This document shows positions 24,462 through 32,916 of a stretch of 43,265 nucleotides of DNA, one piece after another. Both the position numbers and the translations under genes were made by a program. The number at the start of each line of letters is the position of its first letter. Position 1 is the stretch's first letter. The DNA lies in NCBI GenBank assembly GCA_937901335.1, contig CALCHC010000148.1, positions 1-43,265 on the forward strand. Direction: 5' to 3'. Source of the DNA: an uncultured Phascolarctobacterium sp. GTDB taxonomy: Bacteria; Bacillota; Negativicutes; Acidaminococcales; Acidaminococcaceae. The notes below the pieces were generated by a model, which saw only the letters and a program-made list of their open reading frames with translations, did not search any database and was not told where the DNA came from.

Positions 24462-25769
24462 TTAAGATAATTTTGAACCAGCAAGATAATTGATAAATTG
24501 TTGAGCAGTTCGTCCGGAAATTCCACCGTGCGCCATTTCCCATTTGTTGGCTTCAAGCTTTAAGGTTGCTTCGTCAATTTCAAGATTATTTTTACGAGCA
24601 AGCTCTTCAACAATGTGGAAGTATTCCTTGTGAGTAGGTTGACCGTAGTAAATAGTGCAACCGAAACGATTTACCAAGGAAAGTTTTTCTTGCATGGTAT
24701 CGGATTGGTGGATGCCACCATTAATAGTCACATCATTACGATCCTTCCAAGTTTCGTTTATCAAATGACGGCGGTTGGAAGTAGCGTAAATCAAAATGTT
24801 ATCAGGTTGGATTTCCAATCCACCTTCGATAACAGCTTTCAAATATTTGTATTCAACTTCGAAATCTTCAAAGGACAAATCATCCATATAAATTACGAAG
24901 CGATAGTTACGGTTTTTGATTTGCGCAATAACAGAAGAAAGATCTTGGAATTGGTGCTTGTAGATTTCAATCATGCGCAAGCCTTGAGGATAGTACTTGT
25001 TCAAAATCGCTTTGATACTACTGGATTTACCAGTACCACTATCACCAAAGAGCAATACATTATTAGCTTTACGACCTTGCACGAAAGCTTCGGTATTTTC
25101 CATCAAGCGTTGCTTTTGCAATTCGTAGCCAATCAAATCATCAAAATCTACGTGTGCAGTGTTACTGATAGGTATAAGCTCCACACCATTTTCTTCGTGA
25201 ACAATGCGGAAGGCCTTGTTCAAACCAAGTTTGCCTACGCCATAAGCTTTATAGAAACCAGTTACCAAATCGAAAATTTCGTTTTCATCAGCGGCTTTTT
25301 CAATGGCAGCACTAAGTTCTTGCACACGTTCGCTGATATTTTTATTGTAACGACGTTCACTCTTTTTGATGGAGTGGTAGTTACTAATCACGCTAAAGCA
25401 GTTAATACCAAGCTCTCTTTCCATTTCAGAAAAATCGTAATCAAAAAGCTTTTTGAAAATGGCAAAGTCGCTTTTCGCAAATTGATTTACGCTACCAACG
25501 CAAGCACCTTCTTTTTCACAAGTAATGCTAAAAGGGTTTTCACAGCTTACTAACAGATAAGTTAGGTAATTATGCCACAAGTTAGTATCAAAGCCGCACA
25601 CAGTAGCTACATCTAAAAGCTTGTGAATTTGCTCATAAATACTAGTAATGAGCTGCTCCTTTTGATAATTACCGGTATAAAATTTTTCGCAAATATCTGC
25701 CATCGGAAACAGCAAATTACCTGCATCCAGATTTCTATAGATTACTAATTTAGATGTCTCTCTATACAT
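24462..25769 (-). CDS. DUF815-family AAA+ ATPase
   Basis: A 435-aa protein with a DUF815-type P-loop ATPase domain in the second half: Walker A FGDSGTGKSSS, Walker B FVIYMDDLSFE, sensor-1 IYATSNRRHLI and an arginine-rich segment after it. The N-terminal 190 residues are helical and unassigned. The biological role of this family is unknown. The ATG at 25769 (MYRETSKLV) follows AGGAGAG; the frame from 25814 starts upstream of that SD and is rejected. It follows upp by 77 bases on the same strand, so co-transcription is possible. Confidence 0.85.
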   Translation of the reverse strand: MYRETSKLVIYRNLDAGNLLFPMADICEKFYTGNYQKEQLITSIYEQIHKLLDVATVCGFDTNLWHNYLTYLLVSCENPFSITCEKEGACVGSVNQFAKSDFAIFKKLFDYDFSEMERELGINCFSVISNYHSIKKSERRYNKNISERVQELSAAIEKAADENEIFDLVTGFYKAYGVGKLGLNKAFRIVHEENGVELIPISNTAHVDFDDLIGYELQKQRLMENTEAFVQGRKANNVLLFGDSGTGKSSSIKAILNKYYPQGLRMIEIYKHQFQDLSSVIAQIKNRNYRFVIYMDDLSFEDFEVEYKYLKAVIEGGLEIQPDNILIYATSNRRHLINETWKDRNDVTINGGIHQSDTMQEKLSLVNRFGCTIYYGQPTHKEYFHIVEELARKNNLEIDEATLKLEANKWEMAHGGISGRTAQQFINYLAGSKLS

Positions 25770-25846
25770 ACTTTCTCTCCTAAAAAACTGAATGGTTTTA
25801 CGATAAACCTTCAATAAAATAATATCAGCATTTTATTTTGGGAAGA

Positions 25847-26467
25847 TTATTCAGTACCAAAAATTCTATCGCCAGCATCACCCAAGCCAGGCATAATGTA
25901 ACCTTTTTCGTTCAAGCAATCATCCAGCGCAACGCAGTAAATCTTAACATCAGGATGATCTTGGTTCATTTTCAAAACGCCTTCCGGTGCTGCTACAAGG
26001 CACATGAAGCAAATATTTTTCAAACCACGTGCTTTAAGCTGGGTAATAGCTGCAGAAGAAGAACCACCAGTAGCGAGCATAGGGTCAACAACTATGGTGA
26101 AAGCATCTTTATCCTTGGGCAATTTGCAGTAGTATTCCATGGGTTCCAAGGTTTCTTCATTACGAGCCATGCCAATATGACCAACGTTAGCTTCAGGCAA
26201 CACTTTAATAACTCCGTCCAAGAAGCCCAAGCCCGCACGCAAAATAGGAATAACATTTACAGTACCTTTAATACGGTAGCCGGTAGTTTCTTGCAAAGGA
26301 GTTTTTACTCTAATTTCTTCAACGGGAATATCTTTAGCTACTTCGTAAGTAATCAACATTGCTATTTCGCCAATAATATGACGGAATCTAGCAGTGCTGG
26401 TTTTTTCGTCGCGCAACATAGTCATTTTAGTTTTTAACAAAGGATGATCAAAAACGGTAATTTGCAT
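25847..26467 (-). CDS. upp: Uracil phosphoribosyltransferase
   Basis: A 206-aa enzyme of normal length making UMP from uracil and PRPP in pyrimidine salvage. Markers are LITYEVAKDIP, IPILRAGLGFLDG, the PRPP loop VVDPMLATGGSSSAAI, and the uracil-binding end MPGLGDAGDRIFGTE. The ATG at 26467 (MQITVFDHPLL) has AGGAG 8 bases upstream; the 22-codon upstream extension is rejected. It is divergent from hpt. Confidence 0.97.
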   Translation of the reverse strand: MQITVFDHPLLKTKMTMLRDEKTSTARFRHIIGEIAMLITYEVAKDIPVEEIRVKTPLQETTGYRIKGTVNVIPILRAGLGFLDGVIKVLPEANVGHIGMARNEETLEPMEYYCKLPKDKDAFTIVVDPMLATGGSSSAAITQLKARGLKNICFMCLVAAPEGVLKMNQDHPDVKIYCVALDDCLNEKGYIMPGLGDAGDRIFGTE

Positions 26468-26599
26468 ATTAACACACTCCTTATTGAGAATTCGAGGATA
26501 TATTTCATAAGAAAAGCTTTTATTATCTTGCACAGAGTTATTTTAACATAAAACAGGAATAACTTCCATTTTTAACAAGCCTAAACCTTGCTCCACTGT

Positions 26600-26628
26600 T
26601 TGCTAAATATGTTGCCTTATATTATACT
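26600..26628 (+). promoter_or_regulatory. Sigma-A promoter for hpt
   Basis: TTGCTA (26600-26605), a 17-base spacer and TATACT (26623-26628). It gives a leader of about 107 bases. Confidence 0.65.
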
Positions 26629-26639
26629 ATTGATGAGGC

Positions 26640-26657
26640 TTGTGACCTCTATTACAA
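26640..26657. promoter_or_regulatory. Imperfect Crp/Fnr-like palindrome in the hpt leader
   Basis: TTGTGA-CCTCTA-TTACAA resembles the perfect site at 11566-11585, with one changed base in the right half. It lies just downstream of the predicted hpt start, where a bound regulator would block transcription. Confidence 0.3.
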
Positions 26658-26742
26658 TTGATAAGAATGTATTTATAAAACACTTAACTTCTATCAACAT
26701 AGAAGCTTAATTTTAAAACTGATATTTAGGGAGGCAATCATT

Positions 26743-27279
26743 ATGATGGAAAATATTAAGAAGGTTTTATTGACCGAAGAACAAATCGCTACCAGAGTAA
26801 AAGAACTTGGTGCAGAACTTACTGCAGAATATAAAGGCAAAGATGTAGTTGTTATTGCTCTTTTGAAAGGTTGTGCTTGGTTTGTAACCGATTTGACCCG
26901 TGCTATGGACATGCCCTTGCGTGTAGAATTTATGGTTGCATCTTCCTACGGCGATGGCACCACCACCAGTGGTAACGTTAATGTTAAACTGGACATCGGT
27001 CAAGACATCGAAGGCAAACATGTTATTTTGGTTGACGACATCATCGACAGCGGCGTAACCTTTGCTGCTATTTCTACAATGCTTAAAGAACGCAAACCTG
27101 CAAGCCTCAAAACCGTTGCATTGTGCGACAAAGCAGAACGTCGCATCAATGGTTTGGATGCGGACTATGTTGGTTTCGTAATCCCCGACGAATTTGTTGT
27201 AGGCTACGGTCTCGACTATGCGCAAGATTATCGTAACCTGCCTTTCATTGGTGTATTAGACCCTAAAGCTTACGCTTAA
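26743..27279 (+). CDS. hpt: Hypoxanthine (guanine) phosphoribosyltransferase
   Basis: A 178-aa purine salvage enzyme converting hypoxanthine or guanine plus PRPP to IMP or GMP. The PRPP motif VILVDDIIDSGVTF is intact, and FMVASSYGDGTTTSG, KGCAWFVTDL and GFVIPDEFVVGYGLDYAQDYRNLP are typical. GGAGG stands 8 bases before the first of two ATGs. It is monocistronic, faces an AzgA-type purine permease across a terminator, and is divergent from upp. Confidence 0.97.
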   Translation: MMENIKKVLLTEEQIATRVKELGAELTAEYKGKDVVVIALLKGCAWFVTDLTRAMDMPLRVEFMVASSYGDGTTTSGNVNVKLDIGQDIEGKHVILVDDIIDSGVTFAAISTMLKERKPASLKTVALCDKAERRINGLDADYVGFVIPDEFVVGYGLDYAQDYRNLPFIGVLDPKAYA

Positions 27280-27295
27280 TAACATTCTAAAAACT

Positions 27296-27331
27296 AAGTC
27301 CCCCGATAGAACTTCTATCGAGGGACTTTTT
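27296..27331. terminator. Bidirectional terminator between hpt and the purine permease
   Basis: AAGTCCCCCGATAG / CTATCGAGGGACTT with a 5-base loop, followed by TTTTTA. Confidence 0.85.
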
Positions 27332-27365
27332 ATTTGCTTCTTTCTAACTTCGTAAAGTATCAATT

Positions 27366-28742
27366 TTACACGAAGATATATTTTAAGATAAACACTAAAG
27401 CTAAAAGATAAGTAACACCACTGATATTTTTCTCCTTGCTACCAGCGAAGATATTAACAATAACATAGGAGATAACGCCCATAGCAATACCTTCAGCGAT
27501 GGAATAAGTAAAGGGCATCATAATTGCAGCGATGAACGCGGGAACTGCTTCTGTAAAGTCGTTGTAGTCAATACTCATCATACAGCTTAACATCATAAAG
27601 CCTACTACAATCAAAGCAGGCGCAGTTGCGAAAGCAGGAATGGAAAGGAAGATTGGAGCGAGGAACAAGCTGCCCAAGAAAAGCAATGCAGAAACGATAG
27701 GAGTCAAACCAGTACGACCACCTACTGCAATACCAGCAGAGCTTTCAACGTAGGTAGTAACGGTGGTAGTACCAAGCACCGCACCTACAGAAGTAGCGAT
27801 AGAGTCTGCAAAAAAAGCTTTTTCAATTTTAGGAAGTTTGCCACTGGAATCGAGCATATCTGCTTTCGCAGCAACACCAATCAAAGTACCAATGGTGTTG
27901 AACAAGTCTACAAACATAATGGAAACAAGAATGGTAATGAAGCCCAAAGAAAAAATAGAGCTAAAGTCTAATTGCATAAAGGTAGGAGCAATACTGGGGA
28001 TGCTAATGCCATTGGAGAAATCGGGCAGTACGCTAAACATTCCTTTGGACGGGTCTGGAATATAGAAGCCAGTCAATTCGCAAATAATACCCAATCCCCA
28101 AGTGCACAAAATCCCCCACAGGATACCGCCGGTCACGTTTCTTGCCAAGAAGATAGTAGTTAAGATGATACCAAAAATGGCAAGCACCGCACCAATACCA
28201 GTAGTGTAGAAGGAACCATCTGCTATAGAAGCTTTAAAGGGATACAAGGAAACTAAAAGCGGGCCATCTACAACGATTTTTGCATTTTGCAAACCAATGA
28301 AAGTAATGAAAAGACCAATACCACTGGTTACGCCAAGTTTCAAGGACGGAGAGATACTGTTAAAAATAGCAGTACGCACATTAGTTAAAGAAAGAATAAC
28401 GAAAATTATACCTTCAATAAAAACAGCAGCCAAACCCATTTGCCACGGGTAACCCATTTGTCCAACTAAGGTAAAAGCAAAGAAAGCATTAATACCCATA
28501 CCAGGAGCTAATACAAAGGGACAGTTAGAGAAAAACGCCATCAACAAAGAGCCAACGCAAGCAGAAATTGCTGTTGCAGTGAAAACGGAACCTTGATCCA
28601 TACCTGCGCAACCTAAAATATTAGGGTTAACTGCCAAAATATACGCCATAGTCATGAAAGTAGTAATGCCTGCCAAGACTTCGGTTTTTATATTCGTATT
28701 ATTTTCTTTCAAACGAAACGTTTTTTCTAAAAAATTGTTCAT
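27366..28742 (-). CDS. AzgA/PbuG-type NCS2 purine permease
   Basis: A 458-aa permease of the AzgA-like branch of the NCS2 family, importing hypoxanthine, guanine or adenine. Family features are FRLKENNTNIKTEVLAGITTFMTMAYI at the start, NPNILG, FVLAPGMGINAFFAF, VDLFNTIGTLIGVA, TTYVESSAGIAVGGRTGLT and IDYNDFTEAVPAF. About 12-14 membrane segments; unlike the permease at 18216-19913 it has no soluble C-terminal domain. AGGAG is 8 bases before the ATG. No purine riboswitch is visible in the 63 bases between it and the upstream hydrogenase gene. Substrate supply for hpt is the likely role. Confidence 0.93.
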   Translation of the reverse strand: MNNFLEKTFRLKENNTNIKTEVLAGITTFMTMAYILAVNPNILGCAGMDQGSVFTATAISACVGSLLMAFFSNCPFVLAPGMGINAFFAFTLVGQMGYPWQMGLAAVFIEGIIFVILSLTNVRTAIFNSISPSLKLGVTSGIGLFITFIGLQNAKIVVDGPLLVSLYPFKASIADGSFYTTGIGAVLAIFGIILTTIFLARNVTGGILWGILCTWGLGIICELTGFYIPDPSKGMFSVLPDFSNGISIPSIAPTFMQLDFSSIFSLGFITILVSIMFVDLFNTIGTLIGVAAKADMLDSSGKLPKIEKAFFADSIATSVGAVLGTTTVTTYVESSAGIAVGGRTGLTPIVSALLFLGSLFLAPIFLSIPAFATAPALIVVGFMMLSCMMSIDYNDFTEAVPAFIAAIMMPFTYSIAEGIAMGVISYVIVNIFAGSKEKNISGVTYLLALVFILKYIFV

Positions 28743-28762
28743 CGTCTATTCTCCTAAAATAT

Positions 28763-28789
28763 TTGAAGGGTGAGGTAACCACCCTTCAA
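28763..28789 (-). terminator. Stem-loop between the hydrogenase and purine permease genes
   Basis: A perfect 10-bp stem TTGAAGGGTG / CACCCTTCAA with a 7-base loop. The following run on the minus strand (AATATTTT) is weak, so it may only attenuate transcription into the permease gene. Confidence 0.6.
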
Positions 28790-28805
28790 TAACATATTAT
28801 CAATT

Positions 28806-30260
28806 CTATTTAGTATGCTTACTGTCCACAGCAGCAGTTACAGGGGCAACTTCTGCGTATTTGCTCAAGGCAACCTTGGTCAAGCGGAAATCGCCAACAG
28901 TACCAGGGCCATCAATACAGCCATTAGAGCAAGCCATACCTTCAAAGTAACTGCAATCTATTTGACCTTTGGTAACAGCGGTCAAATCAGTTACGCATTT
29001 ATCAACACCTGCAGCATAATGAGTTGCACGTACGCTACCACCTTTTGCAGTAACAGTAGCATTTACCGCCGCAGTTACACCTGCTGTTAAGGGAAAACCT
29101 AAACCAACTTTGGAACCATCACGTTCAAATTCTACAGCTTCCACATTTTCAACTTTAATATCCTTGCCTTCCATTAAGCACATTGCTTCTTCAAAAGTCA
29201 GTACATAATCAATGTATTCCGGATTTTCCTTGGCTTCACTTTTTTTCGCAATGCAAGGGCCAATGAAAACAGTAACTGCATCAGGATATTGTTCTTTCAG
29301 CCAACGACCAGTTGCCACCATGGGAGAAACGGTGTGAGAAATTTTATCCGCTGCATCGCCAACATATTTTTTTACAATCTTAACAAAAGCAGGACAACAG
29401 GAGCTGGTCATATAGGGTTGTTTTTCAGGAACTTTTTCAATATATTCTTCTGCTTCTTCTACGCTGACAATATCCGCGCCAATAGCAACTTCCACCACTT
29501 CAGAGAAGCCAGCCATTTTGAGAGCGGTGTAAATTTGGTCAGGCTTAACCTTCAAACCAAATTGACCCACGATGGAAGGAGCAACCATGGCGATAACCTT
29601 GGAACCGGTTTTAATATTCATAATAACAGGAACAATGCTACTACGCTCGTCAATTGCACCAAAAGGACAAGCTGCACGACACGCACCACATTCCACGCAC
29701 ATTTCGTGGTTAATTTTTGCCTTGCGATCTTCACCAATGGTAACTGCTCCCAAAGCACAAGCTCGTACGCAGGGACGATGAATTTCAATAATCGCACCGT
29801 AGGGGCAAACTTGTTTGCAACGACCGCATTCCACGCATTTATTTCTGTCGATGAAAGCTCTGTCCTGAATAATGCTAATTGCTTTTTTCGGACAATTATT
29901 CATACATTTATGGGTAATGCAATGACGACAAGCGTCAGTTACAAAATATGCTTCGATGGGGCATTGGTCACAAGCCGCAGGCAAAACATCAATAACAGGC
30001 AAAGTTTTGTCGATGTCATTTCGCATAGTTCTTTTCGCAGCTTCAATAATGTTTTGGTCACAAGTTTGGCCAAGTGCCATATCAATACGATTCTTCAAAA
30101 CCGCTCTTTCTTTATAAACACAGCAACGATAGCGAGGAGTATCCTCACGAACTTCTTGCAGAATATCATAAACACTTTCTTTAAGTCTATCTTCCCAAGT
30201 ATAGCGTGCCAAATGTTCTAAAACCATTCGACGCAATTGAGCAACAGCAGTTAATTCCAT
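28806..30260 (-). CDS. Monomeric [FeFe] hydrogenase (group B-like)
   Basis: A 484-aa iron-sulfur enzyme. The N-terminal half carries Cys-rich cluster motifs (CDQC, CRHCITHKCMNNC, two ferredoxin-like sets CVECGRCKQVC and CVECGACRAAC). The C-terminal half has the three H-cluster signatures in variant form: TSSCCPAF (L1), GPCIAKKSE (L2) and EGMACSNGC (L3), with all ligand Cys present. This is the pattern of ferredoxin-linked group B [FeFe] hydrogenases, so H2 production or sensing is possible; maturases HydEFG are not in the window. The ATG at 30260 follows GGAGG; the longer frame from 30293 starts before it. Confidence 0.9.
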   Translation of the reverse strand: MELTAVAQLRRMVLEHLARYTWEDRLKESVYDILQEVREDTPRYRCCVYKERAVLKNRIDMALGQTCDQNIIEAAKRTMRNDIDKTLPVIDVLPAACDQCPIEAYFVTDACRHCITHKCMNNCPKKAISIIQDRAFIDRNKCVECGRCKQVCPYGAIIEIHRPCVRACALGAVTIGEDRKAKINHEMCVECGACRAACPFGAIDERSSIVPVIMNIKTGSKVIAMVAPSIVGQFGLKVKPDQIYTALKMAGFSEVVEVAIGADIVSVEEAEEYIEKVPEKQPYMTSSCCPAFVKIVKKYVGDAADKISHTVSPMVATGRWLKEQYPDAVTVFIGPCIAKKSEAKENPEYIDYVLTFEEAMCLMEGKDIKVENVEAVEFERDGSKVGLGFPLTAGVTAAVNATVTAKGGSVRATHYAAGVDKCVTDLTAVTKGQIDCSYFEGMACSNGCIDGPGTVGDFRLTKVALSKYAEVAPVTAAVDSKHTK

Positions 30261-30356
30261 AATATATCCTCCAATTAAGAAAATAAATTCCAATAACGCT
30301 CTTCTTTTATGTCGATAAATATTCTATGCGACAAGCAATAATTCCTGCTTATTTTT

Positions 30357-30447
30357 ACTCTCTCCGTCGCTTTCAGCGACAGCTCCCTCAAGAGGAAGCT
30401 TCCATCTTTGAGGGAGGTGGCGTCGCAAAGCGATGACGGAGGGAGTT
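30357..30447. repeat. GC-richer palindromic intergenic repeat
   Basis: Left arm 30357-30390 (containing CTCCGTCGCTTTCAGCGACA) and right arm 30409-30447 (GTCGCAAAGCGATGACGGAG) pair into a long imperfect hairpin. The wording is like the REP-type palindromes common in Firmicute intergenic regions, and it is clearly more GC-rich than its surroundings. Only one copy lies in the window. Confidence 0.8.
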
Positions 30448-30461
30448 TTATATGCTATACT
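30433..30461 (+). promoter_or_regulatory. Candidate promoter for the metallophosphoesterase gene
   Basis: ATGACG (30433-30438), a 17-base spacer and TATACT (30456-30461). The -35 lies inside the right arm of the palindromic repeat. Confidence 0.45.
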
Positions 30462-30489
30462 TGTATTAATAAAATTTTAGGAGAATCGA

Positions 30490-31182
30490 ATGAGCATTTA
30501 CGCAATCAGCGACCTACACCTTTCCGGTGAGCCTGCCAAAAAACCAATGGATATTTTTGGCGAGCACTGGACTAACCATAAAGAAAAAGTAAAAGAAAAT
30601 TGGCTTGCAACCGTCAAGGAAGAAGACACTGTCATTATCTGTGGTGATATTTCTTGGGCAATGCAATTGAAAGAAGTAGAAGAAGATTTACTGTGGATTG
30701 CGGAGCTCCCCGGTAAAAAGATTTTAATGCGCGGCAACCACGATTACTGGTGGACAAGCCTAAAAAAAATGCAAGATACTTTCGGAAAACACTTTGAGTT
30801 TTTGCAAAACAATTGCATCATGATTGGTGATACTGCCATCTGTGGAACTCGCGGCTGGCTCTTACCCTCTTCTGAAAACTTTACTGAAGATGATAACAAG
30901 ATTTACCAACGCGAAGGCATCCGTTTAGAAATGTCCTTGCAGGCAGCAAAAGCAAATAATGCAGAGCACATCATCGTTGCCTTCCATTACCCACCCCTCT
31001 TCGCACCTACAGAGCAAACTCTTTTCACAGACTTACTGGAAAAATACCAAGTTAAAGATTGTGTCTACGGACATATCCACGGTGAAAATCACTTAGCTGT
31101 TTTCGAGGAAGAACGTAATGGAGTTCAATACAAGCTGGTCTCCTGCGACACTCAAGGCTTCAAATTATATAAACTAGTATAA
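30490..31182 (+). CDS. Calcineurin-like metallophosphoesterase
   Basis: A 230-aa cytoplasmic enzyme with the full di-metal motif set: D-x-H (AISDLHL), GD (CGDISW), GNHD (MRGNHDYWW), a later His (AFHYPP) and GHIHG. These are typical of YpbG/YkuE-like phosphoesterases, whose substrates may be nucleotides or lipids; the specific one is unknown. GGAG lies 6-7 bases before the ATG. Monocistronic, ending at a strong shared terminator. Confidence 0.92.
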   Translation: MSIYAISDLHLSGEPAKKPMDIFGEHWTNHKEKVKENWLATVKEEDTVIICGDISWAMQLKEVEEDLLWIAELPGKKILMRGNHDYWWTSLKKMQDTFGKHFEFLQNNCIMIGDTAICGTRGWLLPSSENFTEDDNKIYQREGIRLEMSLQAAKANNAEHIIVAFHYPPLFAPTEQTLFTDLLEKYQVKDCVYGHIHGENHLAVFEEERNGVQYKLVSCDTQGFKLYKLV

Positions 31183-31183
31183 A

Positions 31184-31217
31184 AAAAGGAATGTTTCTAC
31201 TGAAACATTCCTTTTTT
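31184..31217. terminator. Bidirectional terminator
   Basis: AAAAGGAATGTTTC / GAAACATTCCTTTT with a 4-base loop and T-runs in both directions. It ends both the phosphoesterase gene and the leftward pilin operon. Confidence 0.9.
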
Positions 31218-31225
31218 CTTTGAGG

Positions 31226-32134
31226 TTATAAAATATAAAACGCTGATGAGAAGCGCGCTACAACTTCCGCATCGTGAATGAGATTAGAACTTCCCAAAAG
31301 CTCAATATTACTATCGCTGAAGACTACGCCGCCAAGCTGACAACCAGTGCCAATGGTAACCTTACCGTAAGCAACCAAAAGAACTTGTGGTAATTTCACA
31401 CCGTCCTTAATTGTTATGTTGCCTTTACTTACAAGAACTACCTTATCAAAAAATTTGCAGCTACTTTCGATTATAATACTACCTTCTGTAGCGATAACTG
31501 CAGTCCCGTAAACCTTTAAGTTTTTACTAAAAATCAAGGGAGTGCTGGCGTTGGACAAATAGTAGAAGCGTTTATCCAAACCGTAGAGCTTTACGTCTTC
31601 CATGCTTAAATCAGAGATGCTTAGTTTGGCAGTGCTGGTGTTTTTTAAGAACTCTATCTGAGGAATATGTACTTCTTCTGTGCTTGTGTATATACTATCC
31701 TCTGATAAAAATTCTGAACCGAGTAGCGGTTTGCGACTAATCAGCATAAACATTCTGCCTTGCTCTTGCATTTCCTCTTTAAGCTGAAACTGTACCTGTC
31801 TTAGATGATGACTTTGCTCCTCTGCTTCCACGCTCGTTTCAAGATAACGAAAGCAGTTATCGTCACTATAGTTAACCTTGCTCACTAAAGCAGCAGGCAC
31901 ATTCCCCGGTTGCAGTGTTAATGTTACTGGCGTACATTCCCCTGACTCCAACTCTTGTTGTGCCAATCGGGTGATGACAGAACTGCAAAGAAAACGTAAC
32001 TGCCGACCACGCAAGTCTTCCATCTCCAGCTGCGTAGTGCGAGTTACACAAACCATTACCAAATGAGCAACCGCCGCCAAGAACAAGCCTATCCCTAGAA
32101 GTGCCACACTAATATTTCCACGACTACTACTCAT
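31226..32134 (-). CDS. PilX/GspK-position minor pilin-like protein with beta-helix tail
   Basis: A 302-aa last gene of the pilin operon. A short basic leader (MSSSRG) precedes a hydrophobic helix (NISVALLGIGLFLAAVAHLVMV, residues 7-28), but there is no Glu at position 5, as can occur in GspK/PilX. The C-terminal part (about 190-300) is a run of short strands with repeated V/I-x-G-x-V/I spacing (LKVYGTAVIATEGSIII, KVTIGTGCQL), which looks like a small bactofilin-like beta-helix. It overlaps the preceding gene by 8 bases. A tip or assembly role in the pseudopilus is inferred from position only. Confidence 0.65.
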   Translation of the reverse strand: MSSSRGNISVALLGIGLFLAAVAHLVMVCVTRTTQLEMEDLRGRQLRFLCSSVITRLAQQELESGECTPVTLTLQPGNVPAALVSKVNYSDDNCFRYLETSVEAEEQSHHLRQVQFQLKEEMQEQGRMFMLISRKPLLGSEFLSEDSIYTSTEEVHIPQIEFLKNTSTAKLSISDLSMEDVKLYGLDKRFYYLSNASTPLIFSKNLKVYGTAVIATEGSIIIESSCKFFDKVVLVSKGNITIKDGVKLPQVLLVAYGKVTIGTGCQLGGVVFSDSNIELLGSSNLIHDAEVVARFSSAFYIL

Positions 32135-32660
32135 AAGCGATTACTCCATTAAAGCAATGGTACACTCGTTCAAAACTTCGACTACGCCCTTGCTTTTCAA
32201 GAACAAAGTTCATTTTTAGAAAACGCTCGTCAATTTTTGCAACTTGCCAGTCAACAACATAAACATCTGGTACGAACAAAGGATTCTTTCCGCTTGTGCC
32301 AGTAGTCTTAGTACTTTTGTAAAAGCTTTTACTTTCCCAGGTATAGGTGTAACTTTTGCCTGCGTGTCCTGTTTGGCAAATAAGCTTTGGCCGACCTCTA
32401 TAGTCTTCGCTTAAAATTATATAACTGCCTTCGTAGCACAAGTCCTTTTCTAAAACACCACCCATATAGCGAGCCGCATCATTGATTTGCATATCTAGAA
32501 ACATTCTTTGCCAACCTTGCAGCAACCTATAGAAATCTCCATACAAAAGTGCGACCACTAAAGCAAGAATGGCAACGCTAATCTGCAGTTCTGCTAAAAG
32601 AAAGCCTGCTTCTTTACGGCATCCACCATAAGGAATAAATGACCTTGCTACTTTGCCCAT
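32127..32660 (-). CDS. Prepilin-type minor pseudopilin (GspJ-like)
   Basis: A 177-aa protein with a class III prepilin signature KEAG|FLLAELQISVAILALVV: cleavage after Gly, with Glu at position 5 of the mature helix. The long leader (about 20 residues) is unusual. The rest is strand-rich. The start is either the ATG at 32660 or the TTG one codon earlier (32663), which is better spaced from AGGAGG. It overlaps the previous minor pilin gene by about 47 bases. Confidence 0.7.
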   Translation of the reverse strand: MGKVARSFIPYGGCRKEAGFLLAELQISVAILALVVALLYGDFYRLLQGWQRMFLDMQINDAARYMGGVLEKDLCYEGSYIILSEDYRGRPKLICQTGHAGKSYTYTWESKSFYKSTKTTGTSGKNPLFVPDVYVVDWQVAKIDERFLKMNFVLEKQGRSRSFERVYHCFNGVIAYE

Positions 32661-32916
32661 CAATGACCTGCACCTCCTGTAAAAGATTTCCTTGCAAAGA
32701 ATGTTCTAATTTTTGCACCTGCCATCGCTCTGGAATTGGGATAGTTTCATCTGCCAAAAAGTTCTCCGCCAGACTTTGGGCCTCTACTACGACTTGCATA
32801 TAGCTCAAATTTTTTACGCAGCAACCAAAGCTTGTACTAATAAAAAACAGCAGCGTTCCTACTACTAAAAACACTACTGCCAAATCTAAGAGTAAAAATC
32901 CTTTACTCGCTTTCAC
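32614..32916 (-). CDS. Prepilin-type minor pseudopilin (GspI-like)
   Basis: A 100-aa protein. MKASKG|FLLLDLAVVFLVVGTLLFF is a prepilin-like N-terminus in which the position-5 Glu is an Asp, a conservative change in a residue important for pilus assembly. The C-terminal part is short and mixed. The GTG start at 32916 follows AGGA 9 bases upstream. It overlaps the upstream gene by 14 bases and the downstream one by 47. Confidence 0.65.
   Translation of the reverse strand: MKASKGFLLLDLAVVFLVVGTLLFFISTSFGCCVKNLSYMQVVVEAQSLAENFLADETIPIPERWQVQKLEHSLQGNLLQEVQVIDGQSSKVIYSLWWMP

Noticed and set aside
24615..25553. 312-aa plus-strand ORF opposite the DUF815 gene
   Set aside because: Shadow frame of a conserved AAA+ gene, with Phe/Ile/Thr-rich composition typical of antisense reading.
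28743..28805. Purine riboswitch before the AzgA-type permease
   Set aside because: The gap is 63 bases and holds only a simple hairpin, too short for the three-way junction.
29289..30221. 310-aa plus-strand ORF opposite the hydrogenase
   Set aside because: Shadow frame; the minus strand carries all cluster motifs.
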